Shown: positions 16,987-22,992 of the stretch, one piece after another
Numbering within the stretch: position 1 is the first letter of the stretch
How the letters are laid out: the number at the start of each line of letters is the position of its first letter
Assembly (NCBI GenBank): GCA_024243835.1
Contig: JALPMN010000579.1
Coordinates: forward strand, 1-22,992
DNA length: 22,992 nucleotides
Direction of reading: 5' to 3'
DNA from: Enteropsectra breve
Lineage: Eukaryota > Microsporidia
Position numbers and translations under genes: made by a program
The notes under the pieces: model-generated
What the model was told of the DNA's origin: nothing
Seen by the model: only the letters and a program-made list of their open reading frames with translations
Databases searched by the model: none

Positions 16987-17151
16987 AACATTTAAAATGG
17001 TAGTTAAATTTGCTTCTTAAATGTTTATATTTTTAAACCCCTAATGCCAATTAATAGTGTTTGCTTTGGTGCTTCATCTTTTAACATTACTATCTTAATT
17101 AAACAATAAGGATCTAACTAAAAGATAAAAAATATCGCTAAAGCTTATTAT

Positions 17152-18057
17152 TTAATTCGATTTCTTTTTCATCATAACATAGTATACTCCAGAGATCGTG
17201 AGATCGTTAAATACCATCGGCAGCCCATTGTTCTCGACATAGTGCATCGTAAAGTGTCTTATAGACATGTCCTTAATATAAAGAATTGAAATAACTTCAT
17301 ACTCGCTTGACTGGTGATTTTCTCCCGCATCATTTTGCAAATAATATTTCTCCTTAAATTGAATTAATTTCCCATTGAAGTCTTCTCTCGCTTCTATTCT
17401 CCAAATTAGATACTTACTGGCTGATACAAGCGTTACAGTCCTCTTTTCATTGTGATCCAAGGTGTTGCAAGAGGGACAGAATAGACCCTCTGACACAAGG
17501 CTTGTTTTAAAATCAACAACTCCCTTCGTATCAATTCCAGAAGGACTAAGATGTGTCTCAAGGAAAATAGATTCTTCAGAGATTAACTCCGTTTTCTTTG
17601 TGATTGGACAACAACGCGTTACGTCATATTTAACCAATAAACTGCCAAACGGACTGTCGTAACGTGATGAATATTCTCTTTCCAGCAAATTCAAAAGATT
17701 CATAAATTTTATGTTCATAACAGCCTCATCTGCATAGTCAACGTTTATGTTTAGAAAGTTAAAATCGCAATTTCTGATACTATTTTTCTCACTCTTCGAC
17801 AAGTTTTTATACTCCACGCCGTCATCAACAATCTTTAGCAATGCCTTGAGGGCATGTGCTTTTGTTCCTTCGGGAAAGTCATTTGCTCTGAGCCATTCCT
17901 TTATTTCTTTATTGCCAAAAATGAAGGAAGCGGCAATTCTCAGATAATATGAGGCTGATTTGTATCTGCGCTTTAGGAAAAATCGATCAATGTAGCTTAT
18001 TACAGAAACTACTATTACTGCAATAACCAGCCCAATAAGATAATCCATAATAGCCAT
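17152..18057 (-). CDS. Membrane-anchored degenerate USP-like protein (copy D)
   Basis: 301 aa from the ATG at 18057. I prefer this to the in-frame ATG at 18075 because CCCCC lies three bases upstream and the 35-base promoter spacing then equals that of copies B and C. Membrane segment about 7-24 followed by basic FFLKRRYKS, which suggests the rest is cytosolic. The Cys-box equivalent YYLRIAASFIFGNKEIKEWL has Tyr37 for the catalytic Cys. Other landmarks are FMNLLNLLE, SPFGSLLVKY (135-144), CCPIT, CPSC (194-197), KYLIWRIEA, SEYEVISILYI, His272 in TMHYVENNG, Asn284-Asp285 in FND, and VYYVMM. It lies beyond the inserted transposon but in line with copies A-C. Confidence 0.8.
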   Translation of the reverse strand: MAIMDYLIGLVIAVIVVSVISYIDRFFLKRRYKSASYYLRIAASFIFGNKEIKEWLRANDFPEGTKAHALKALLKIVDDGVEYKNLSKSEKNSIRNCDFNFLNINVDYADEAVMNIKFMNLLNLLEREYSSRYDSPFGSLLVKYDVTRCCPITKKTELISEESIFLETHLSPSGIDTKGVVDFKTSLVSEGLFCPSCNTLDHNEKRTVTLVSASKYLIWRIEAREDFNGKLIQFKEKYYLQNDAGENHQSSEYEVISILYIKDMSIRHFTMHYVENNGLPMVFNDLTISGVYYVMMKKKSN

Positions 18058-18060
18058 CTT

Positions 18061-18098
18061 GGGGGTGCAAGACATCCATACTTTTTAACATAAAGGAG
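18061..18098 (-). promoter_or_regulatory. Promoter-like pair of motifs, copy D
   Basis: On the gene strand: CCTCCTTTATGTTAAAAA with CTCCTTT 35 bases before the chosen ATG, and CCCCC three bases before it. Confidence 0.45.
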
Positions 18099-18198
18099 GA
18101 TAAAATTTTTTAAAAGGAAGTATAAATTTACTATAATTTTATTTTTTTAAATTAAACTTCTTGTGGATAAATAAACTATAGTAAAACCATTTATTGTA

Positions 18199-19023
18199 TT
18201 ATAAGTCTGCCAGTACCGTCTGGTTTGTTATTTTTTCGTTGCAGGCAGTTCCATGTCCAGGGAAGCGGGATGGCAACGCATCACGGTACTGCTCAAACAG
18301 GCATTTCCCAGCATAGGGATGCAGAAAGGAACTGGCCTTTATTTTGTGGGCACGGCAGCTCTCTGGAAATATGCAGCAAATAGAAGTTGCGGGAACTGCA
18401 GAAACCCTCCAGTGTGCATTTTCGATTTTATCACTAAACTTCTGTTTTCCAAGCATCTTCAGAATCGCATCCAGTTTCCCCACTATTCCGGCAGAATATT
18501 TCCCTGGAGGCATAAAGTAGTCCTGTGGGTCAGTTTCATTCCCGCTGTCCGGCAAGTATTTGCTGGTCTGCACCAGATTTGCAAATTCAATATGCAAAGT
18601 CTGCGTATTTTTGAGCACAAGCAAATCAAGCTTTGGCTCCTCTATTGTGACTTGGATGTAGCACTTGTAAAGGTTGTTTTTATTTTTTGCCACGAATCCT
18701 GGGTCCAGATAGGACTGTCCCTTTATTCCTGTGATTGACGCATCAAACTTTGTCACTTCAGGATCAACTAGTTTTTCGATTCTCAGCAAATTTAGGCACG
18801 GGATGCAGATGGTATTGTATTTGTAAAGAGGTTTCTGTAGCTTTGTCTCACTCTTTACAAATACTTTGCTGCTGTTCTCAGGATTCACTATCTTGTCAGT
18901 TGCATGCTCTGTCTTCATAAAGTAGTCGCAGCATGCGCCTTTGTTCTTGCAGTTTTTCGATGGATAGAAGTGATCCTCGAGAAACACTGCCGATGCTGCA
19001 AGGATGTACAGCCAGCCACGCAT
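18199..19023 (-). CDS. Secreted or lumenal Cys-rich protein, unrecognised (274 aa)
   Basis: A signal peptide (MRGWLYILAASAVFLEDHF, cut about residue 15) and no second membrane segment point to secretion or the ER lumen. Eleven or so cysteines include NCKNKGACC near the start, CIPC (about 73-76), CC, ESC and two late single Cys, which suggests disulfides. No family is recognised with confidence. Weak order-of-motif resemblance to the USP-like array next door: CIPC, then MPPGKYSAGIVGK, then AHWRVSA, then HPYAGKCLFEQYRD could echo the finger, the YxLxxVI strand, the His box and the final AYxLFY. This may be coincidence. It lies 141 bp upstream of copy D on the same strand. It could be a spore or host-directed protein. 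Confidence 0.6.
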   Translation of the reverse strand: MRGWLYILAASAVFLEDHFYPSKNCKNKGACCDYFMKTEHATDKIVNPENSSKVFVKSETKLQKPLYKYNTICIPCLNLLRIEKLVDPEVTKFDASITGIKGQSYLDPGFVAKNKNNLYKCYIQVTIEEPKLDLLVLKNTQTLHIEFANLVQTSKYLPDSGNETDPQDYFMPPGKYSAGIVGKLDAILKMLGKQKFSDKIENAHWRVSAVPATSICCIFPESCRAHKIKASSFLHPYAGKCLFEQYRDALPSRFPGHGTACNEKITNQTVLADL

Positions 19024-19084
19024 TGAGGCATTTTTATCAGATGTATTATAAATTGATGTAAAATTTATTTTTAATGATGTAGAT

Positions 19085-19192
19085 ATTCATAAGATATTCA
19101 TGTAACTATTCATAAGATATTCATGTAACTATTCATAAGATATTCATGTAACTATTCATAAGATATTCATGTAACTATTCATAAGATATTCA
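19085..19192. repeat. 23-bp tandem repeat, 4.7 copies
   Basis: Unit ATTCATAAGATATTCATGTA+ACT repeated without change from 19085, 19108, 19131 and 19154, with a partial copy from 19177. It begins about 60 bp upstream of the start codon of the secreted protein, so it may lie in that gene's promoter. Copies are identical, which suggests recent expansion; useful as a minisatellite marker. Confidence 0.93.
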
Positions 19193-19703
19193 AGCTTAGT
19201 CAGGCAGTAGACACATGTAAAAAATAGCAAAGACATTTCTTTTCTAATGCTATTACAGCCGATCATTTAAAATTTTAGATATTCACTTGATTTTGAATCC
19301 AGGCAGTCATATAATCAACATGAAATACGATATTAAACTATTTTTATAGATAATCTATGACCAATAATTAAATATTTAGTTGTTCAGATATTTTTTTTAA
19401 ATTCTGCAAAATAAGCTTGTTTAATTGATAAATTATCACCAGAATACTCTCAGATTAAACTTTCATAATCTTTGATGATAGTATAATGCCATACAACTCT
19501 TATGATTCTTATTACTGAGGGCTACTGAATATCACAAATAAAAGCCAATGAAATAAGTTATTTAGTCCTAAAATTTTATTATAATGTATTCATATATCCA
19601 CTAGTAATACCAGTATGTCTATCCATTAGTTATAATTGTCATATATCCACTAGTAATAATAGTGTGTTAACAACTTTCAATGGCTATAAAATATCGCTTC
19701 TTA
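19193..19703. other. Gene-free spacer with a 19-bp direct repeat
   Basis: CATATATCCACTAGTAATA occurs exactly at 19591-19609 and 19640-19658. Otherwise AT-rich with no ORF, RNA gene or start signal that I can support. Confidence 0.55.
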
Positions 19704-20675
19704 CTACTCATTGAGGTGTATCTTTTTCATATGAAGAATCAACGCTCCTCTTGTTTCCAGCACATCTCCACACTTGGAACAGGTTCTAAACGCTGCATGC
19801 TCATTTTTGTATTCTCTTGCATTTTTAGTTTGTTCATTTGCAAAAGTGTTGCTCTCGTGGGCCTCTTCTGACTCAACTGCAGTTATGATATTTTCATTCT
19901 GCTCCTGTGTTTCTTCCTTCTGAACAGCCGTATCTTTCAGATATTCGATTCTCTCTGTGCCATTTTCTATGTTTCTTTTGTGCTGTCTGCTTTTGAGATG
20001 GTCATTCAATGTGTTTCTGCTGTTAAATCCCTTGTCACAGTTTTTGCACAGTATTTTCCATTCCTTTTTCACTCTGATTTTCTGGCTATCAGCATCATCT
20101 CTATTTTTCATAGCACCCTTTTTCATAGCATCATCTCTCTTTTTTATAGCACCCTTTTTCATAGTATCCTCTCTATTTTTCATAACATCTTTGCTTGTGA
20201 TGTTCCGTGGATCCTTGCTCTTTACATATTTTATGATGCTTCTGATTGCATTCTCTTGCTTTGCATCTCCATCCCTGAACTTCCCCCAGTAGCGATAAAA
20301 TCCCACATAGTCCGGATCCAGGAATCCAGGCGCAGCCTTCTGCTGATACACAACAGCCAGTCGCTCGAAGAAATCCTCTGCATATTTCTTGAAATCAGAA
20401 TCAAACAGAGATGGTATATAAATCTCTACGTAAAGCTTTTTCTTGCACTCTTCATAGGCGTTGTTGTACGACAGAAGTAGCTCCTCATTATCTTTGCTTA
20501 AATAGCTGAGCCGCAGATACGCTTTCTTTGTTCCCTTCAGTGTCTCCTCTTTGGCTATCCCAAGCACCTCATATGGCGCCCTTTCTCCTTTACCCAGTGT
20601 TTTACTGAAGAGATCTGTGTAGTATTTTGCTAGATTTCTTATTGCGTTCTTTAGGCTTGCAATCACATTACCCAT
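19704..20675 (-). CDS. JJJ1: Jjj1/DNAJC21-like protein: J-like domain plus two C2H2 zinc fingers
   Basis: Jjj1 acts with Hsp70 and Rei1 in late cytoplasmic maturation of the 60S ribosomal subunit. The frame continues to an ATG at 20705, but the ATG at 20675 directly follows CCC and its MGN start is mirrored in a partial duplicate at 20822, so I prefer it (323 aa). Order: helical lead; J-like domain (about 33-80, PYEVLGIAKEETLKGTKKAY) in which the HPD loop is missing; FYRYWGKF (126-133), matching the FYxYWxxF signature of Jjj1; a threefold 12-residue repeat (about 165-200); zinc finger one CxxCx12Hx5H (210-232, CKNCDKGFNSRNTLNDHLKS); an acidic linker; and zinc finger two CxxCx12Hx4H at the end. 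It is much shorter than yeast Jjj1. It is divergent from RPB5. Confidence 0.72.
   Translation of the reverse strand: MGNVIASLKNAIRNLAKYYTDLFSKTLGKGERAPYEVLGIAKEETLKGTKKAYLRLSYLSKDNEELLLSYNNAYEECKKKLYVEIYIPSLFDSDFKKYAEDFFERLAVVYQQKAAPGFLDPDYVGFYRYWGKFRDGDAKQENAIRSIIKYVKSKDPRNITSKDVMKNREDTMKKGAIKKRDDAMKKGAMKNRDDADSQKIRVKKEWKILCKNCDKGFNSRNTLNDHLKSRQHKRNIENGTERIEYLKDTAVQKEETQEQNENIITAVESEEAHESNTFANEQTKNAREYKNEHAAFRTCSKCGDVLETRGALILHMKKIHLNE
20076..20183 (-). repeat. In-frame 36-bp tandem repeat, three copies
   Basis: Encodes MKNREDTMKKGA, IKKRDDAMKKGA and MKNRDDADSQKI inside the Jjj1-like protein. The period is 12 codons, so the reading frame is preserved. Likely a charged flexible linker that varies in length between strains. 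Confidence 0.85.
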
Positions 20676-20855
20676 GGGCTTTTTTAAAGCTTTGTAAATA
20701 TACATTTATAATATTTTTACCCTCATGTCAGTAAATATTCCTTTAAACCAGCAATCTGTTGTTAACAATACATTTATAATATTTTTATGATTTATTTCTA
20801 TGCTGCCGATGGCATTGCCCATCTTAAATAAGCTCTATACATAAAAATATTCCTT
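20675..20855 (-). repeat. Partial duplication of the 5' end of the Jjj1-like gene, with AT-rich motif repeats
   Basis: On the minus strand ATGGGCAATGCCATCGGCAG from 20822 (MGNAIGSI) resembles the Jjj1-like start ATGGGTAATGTGATTGCAAG from 20675 (MGNVIASL). The resemblance continues upstream (AGAGCTTATTTAAG versus AAAGCTTTAAAAAAG). The frame runs 38 codons and stops just before position 20705. In addition TACATTTATAATATTTTTA is repeated exactly at 20701-20719 and 20769-20787. Confidence 0.5.
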
Positions 20856-20906
20856 GCATATTTCATTCATCTAAAAACATTTTTTCAAATAAATTTTTAT
20901 CTCCAA

Positions 20907-21500
20907 ATGAGAAATCTCTGGCTCTGCAGAAACACAGTCGTAGAAATGCTGGAGACACGGGGAATCTCCACAGGCGCAAAAACAATGACCTTCGCTGAAT
21001 TTACCAGTGAATTCCCATCGGCACTGAGCAACCCCTCCATGCTGAACATCACCCACACGTTGGTGGATGGAGAGTGTGTTTCTGTCCATTTTACACGCGA
21101 CGAGAAGCTCCCCAAGGCTACGCTTGACAAGATCCTTTCTGAACACAACTCCACAGGCACCACCCGCCTCATTCTCATCACTGAGTCCAAGCTAAACCCG
21201 TCCTGCAAGGCCACACTCCGCAACAGCACACTTCCAGTTGAGCACTTTCTTATAGAAGAGCTGCTCTTCAATAAAACAAAGCATATTTTGGTTCCCAAGC
21301 ACACGATCATGGGCCCCGAAGAAACAGCCGTGCTTTTGAAGACTCTCAGAGCAGAAAAATGCAATCTTGCAGGAATTCTGTCATCTGATCCCATCTGCCG
21401 CTTTATCGGAGGAAAGACAGGAGATGTGATAAAAATAGAACGGGCATCACAGACAACAGGCATTTCACTGTACTACCGGGTGGTTAGAGAGGAGCTTTAA
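20907..21500 (+). CDS. RPB5: RNA polymerase I/II/III shared subunit RPB5 (RPABC1)
   Basis: RPB5 is common to all three nuclear RNA polymerases and forms part of the lower jaw that contacts downstream DNA. The 197-aa product has both domains. The eukaryote-specific N-terminal domain begins MRNLWLCRNTVVEMLETRG, matching the RLWRxxxTVxxML signature, and includes RLILITESKLN. The conserved C-terminal assembly domain runs from about 125: HILVPKHTIMGPEE, then ILSSDPICRFIGGKTGDVIK, then ERASQTTGISLYYRVV. Length is close to that of yeast (215) and human (210). The start agrees with the family N-terminus. It is divergent from the Jjj1-like gene with about 230 bp between. The 188-aa ORF on the opposite strand is an antisense shadow. 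Confidence 0.95.
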   Translation: MRNLWLCRNTVVEMLETRGISTGAKTMTFAEFTSEFPSALSNPSMLNITHTLVDGECVSVHFTRDEKLPKATLDKILSEHNSTGTTRLILITESKLNPSCKATLRNSTLPVEHFLIEELLFNKTKHILVPKHTIMGPEETAVLLKTLRAEKCNLAGILSSDPICRFIGGKTGDVIKIERASQTTGISLYYRVVREEL

Positions 21501-21596
21501 TAAAAAATTAACATGATTTTGCACTACAATTTTATTGTTAACTATAAGGATTGTTGATAGAGTATGTTGATTTTACAAATAGATTATGAAAAGATG

Positions 21597-21676
21597 TTTG
21601 AAATTGATTATGAAATAAACTATAAAACTATTTTTGCAAGTGAATTTAGAATTACATTTGAAATTGATTATGAAAT
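21597..21676. repeat. 20-bp direct repeat, two copies
   Basis: TTTGAAATTGATTATGAAAT at 21597-21616 and 21657-21676 (period 60), followed in each case by a related ACTTTTTGC-like stretch, so an imperfect 60-bp duplication. It lies in the convergent spacer between RPB5 and the Hop1-like gene. Confidence 0.8.
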
Positions 21677-21774
21677 TACTTTTGCGAATGATTAAATGCG
21701 TATTAAGCATATCTTATAATAATATCCTTTTCTTGATATCCATTAGGATAAGTCTTGCTGTTTAAATATTTTTA

Positions 21775-22956
21775 TTACCCACTCACTTCGATTGACTCCA
21801 TGCTCGTATAAACATCTTCTTTATTAGCATTATAATATTTTTTGATTTTAATTTTGCTCTCCTGGCTTTTTACTGCAACATAAATACAGACATCCTCAGC
21901 CAGCTGTCTGTTTTTATCATTATTTACAGCATATTTGCTCTCAATAAAACCTTCTTCTATGAGCCTCTTAAAGGCTATTTCCACAAAATTATTCGTTAGT
22001 CCGAGCCTTCTTCTGATATAATCCTTGGTTCTAAAATCCTCATTATAAACGATATACAAGATCCTTCTGAACACACATATTTTCCTTTTAATCATGTTGT
22101 TCTCTTTGCCACAGAACAAACAGATATAGTCGATTGGAATTCTGTTATCTCTGGACGAGAAGTATCCCATACACACGGCATGTTGGTAAAAATTGCAGTT
22201 AGAGCATTTGATGAGCTGTCCATCCTGATTATTTATGCAGCAGGGGCATTTAACCGCTTTATTATTTGTATCTTCTTTAGTAATATCAGTTACATTTTGC
22301 TTATTATCGGTAGAATTATTGCATTGCGTATCGACTTTTATGGGGTATTTCTTATTTATAAGGGGACTGTTGTAAAACGATAGCTCTCTGGAATCAAACA
22401 TCTCCTTTGAATAGTCTATTTTGTACTTGTATTTTATCAGATTATCTTTTTCTCTCTCGTTTAGTTTCTTCTTTATAAAAACCCCATTGCTTTCCAGCTC
22501 TATTCCCTGTGCTACTTTCCACCGCTCGTTGAGGCTTTTAAAGCCAGGAATCTCTATTTTATGCTTGGTCATTATTTTAAGCTTGATTTTTATTTTGCTG
22601 CTGGGAAGAGGATCGAGCTTTTGCAGGATTTTACACAGGTTTTTGATTTTTTCAATGACTGGGCATTCAGGAATATCTTCCTTGTTGGTAGTGTCAGCAA
22701 AAATATCCCTTAGCTCATATATCTCTTCAAGGCCCTGCTGGCTGTAGATTCCCAGCATAACCCCAGATATTTCATCTTTGTGGCTGGCCAGGATATCAAG
22801 CCAATCCATGAACTTAACAGTACGCTCATTTTTCCTGAGGATGCGCAGAGTAAGCATATCAGACTGTGCTGCATCGAAGGAATCTTCATCAAAGAAGTTG
22901 CGTAGATACGCAATTGTGGAGAGTAGAAGAGGGAGCTGCTCTTGCTCCTGTTGCAT
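21775..22956 (-). CDS. HOP1: Hop1-type meiotic chromosome axis protein (HORMA, PHD-like, winged helix)
   Basis: Hop1 binds the meiotic chromosome axis through its HORMA domain and promotes interhomologue recombination. The 393-aa product shows the HORMA start LLLSTIAYLRNFFDEDSF (about 10-27) followed by MLTLRILRKN; the domain probably extends to about 180. A polar linker follows. A PHD-like zinc-binding module (237-282) has CPCC, CSNC, HAVC and CLFC, that is seven Cys and a His in canonical order. A winged helix (about 293-342, YIRRRLGLTNNFVEIAFKRL) comes next, the PHD-winged-helix chromatin-binding arrangement known in fungal Hop1. The ATG at 22956 sits close before the HORMA core; an ATG at 22964 is out of frame. 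HORMAD-like is the only reasonable alternative; other HORMA proteins (Mad2, Rev7) lack the PHD module. Confidence 0.85.
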   Translation of the reverse strand: MQQEQEQLPLLLSTIAYLRNFFDEDSFDAAQSDMLTLRILRKNERTVKFMDWLDILASHKDEISGVMLGIYSQQGLEEIYELRDIFADTTNKEDIPECPVIEKIKNLCKILQKLDPLPSSKIKIKLKIMTKHKIEIPGFKSLNERWKVAQGIELESNGVFIKKKLNEREKDNLIKYKYKIDYSKEMFDSRELSFYNSPLINKKYPIKVDTQCNNSTDNKQNVTDITKEDTNNKAVKCPCCINNQDGQLIKCSNCNFYQHAVCMGYFSSRDNRIPIDYICLFCGKENNMIKRKICVFRRILYIVYNEDFRTKDYIRRRLGLTNNFVEIAFKRLIEEGFIESKYAVNNDKNRQLAEDVCIYVAVKSQESKIKIKKYYNANKEDVYTSMESIEVSG

Positions 22957-22965
22957 TGATGCATA

Positions 22966-22992
22966 AACAGCTTTAAAAATTTAAAAGCTGTT
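22966..22992. repeat. Palindrome upstream of the Hop1-like gene
   Basis: AACAGCTTT (22966-22974) and AAAGCTGTT (22984-22992) are exact complements around a 9-bp A/T centre. It is 10 bases before the ATG and runs into the end of the window, so its full extent is unknown. It may be an operator-like site. Confidence 0.5.

Larger units (their letters stand above)
16310..17151. other. Largest gene-free spacer of the window
   Basis: 842 bp between the transposon and copy D. It contains two inverted repeats (listed separately) and one short minus-strand ORF (43 aa, ATG at 16903) with no start signal. I found no readable remnant of a fifth array gene, but a decayed one could be hidden here. Confidence 0.5.

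Noticed and set aside
11161..18098. AAAGGAG sequences upstream of the array genes as Shine-Dalgarno sites
   Set aside because: They lie on the strand opposite to the genes and 34-50 bases away; the gene content is eukaryotic.
18253..18738. 161-aa plus-strand ORF
   Set aside because: Antisense of the secreted Cys-rich protein, which has a proper signal peptide; the plus frame shows no recognisable domain.
19085..19192. CRISPR array
   Set aside because: The 23-bp units are directly adjacent with no spacers, and the genome is eukaryotic.
19980..20480. 166-aa plus-strand ORF with hydrophobic repeats
   Set aside because: Antisense of the Jjj1-like gene, including its 36-bp repeat and first zinc finger.
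20897..21463. 188-aa minus-strand ORF
   Set aside because: Exactly opposite RPB5, whose identity is certain.

Overview
The window looks like nuclear DNA from a microsporidian (obligate intracellular fungal relative). Supporting signs: about sixteen intron-free genes on both strands; AT-rich spacers of roughly 100-840 bp; eukaryotic genes with fungal affinity but unusually short products (serine palmitoyltransferase LCB1, RPB5, an Hrd1-type RING ligase, Hop1, a Jjj1-like protein, a fungal-type conserved domain protein); two eukaryotic tRNAs ending in T-runs; and a short CCC(C) or GGG(G) tract a few bases before many start codons, a start signal described in microsporidia. The genus cannot be named from the sequence alone.

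Layout. 1-4170: a small coiled-coil protein, a membrane-anchored thioredoxin/PDI-like ER protein and LCB1, all on +. 4251-4322 holds a strong hairpin. 4470-6245: a 102-aa orphan and a lysine-rich nuclear-looking protein, both on -. 6681-6750: tRNA-Pro(AGG), -. 6899-8171: an acidic orphan (-) and a 60-aa orphan (+), with a foldable GC-rich element between them. 8536-9693: multi-pass RING-H2 protein resembling the ERAD ligase Hrd1 (-), then tRNA-Arg(TCT) (+).

10173-18057 is the unusual part: four paralogous genes on the same strand. Each encodes an N-terminal membrane anchor followed by what I read as a degenerate ubiquitin-specific protease (USP) fold. All four lack the catalytic Cys, while three keep the catalytic His and Asn/Asp positions. 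Three share nearly identical promoter spacing. A structurally complete PIF/Harbinger DNA transposon (14313-16306; identical 23-bp terminal inverted repeats, TAA target duplication, DDE transposase and Myb/SANT-like protein) has inserted between the third and fourth members. A secreted Cys-rich protein follows (18199-19023), possibly a more distant relative.

19704-22956: a Jjj1/DNAJC21-like ribosome-biogenesis factor whose J domain has lost its HPD loop (-), divergent from RPB5 (+), then a Hop1-type meiotic HORMA/PHD/winged-helix protein (-). Several genes (PDI-like, LCB1, Hrd1-like, USP-like array) probably act at the ER or other membranes, but no operon-like functional unit is demonstrated. 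A link between the Hrd1-like ligase and the USP-like array is only a hypothesis. All homology calls are from recalled family signatures, not from database searches.
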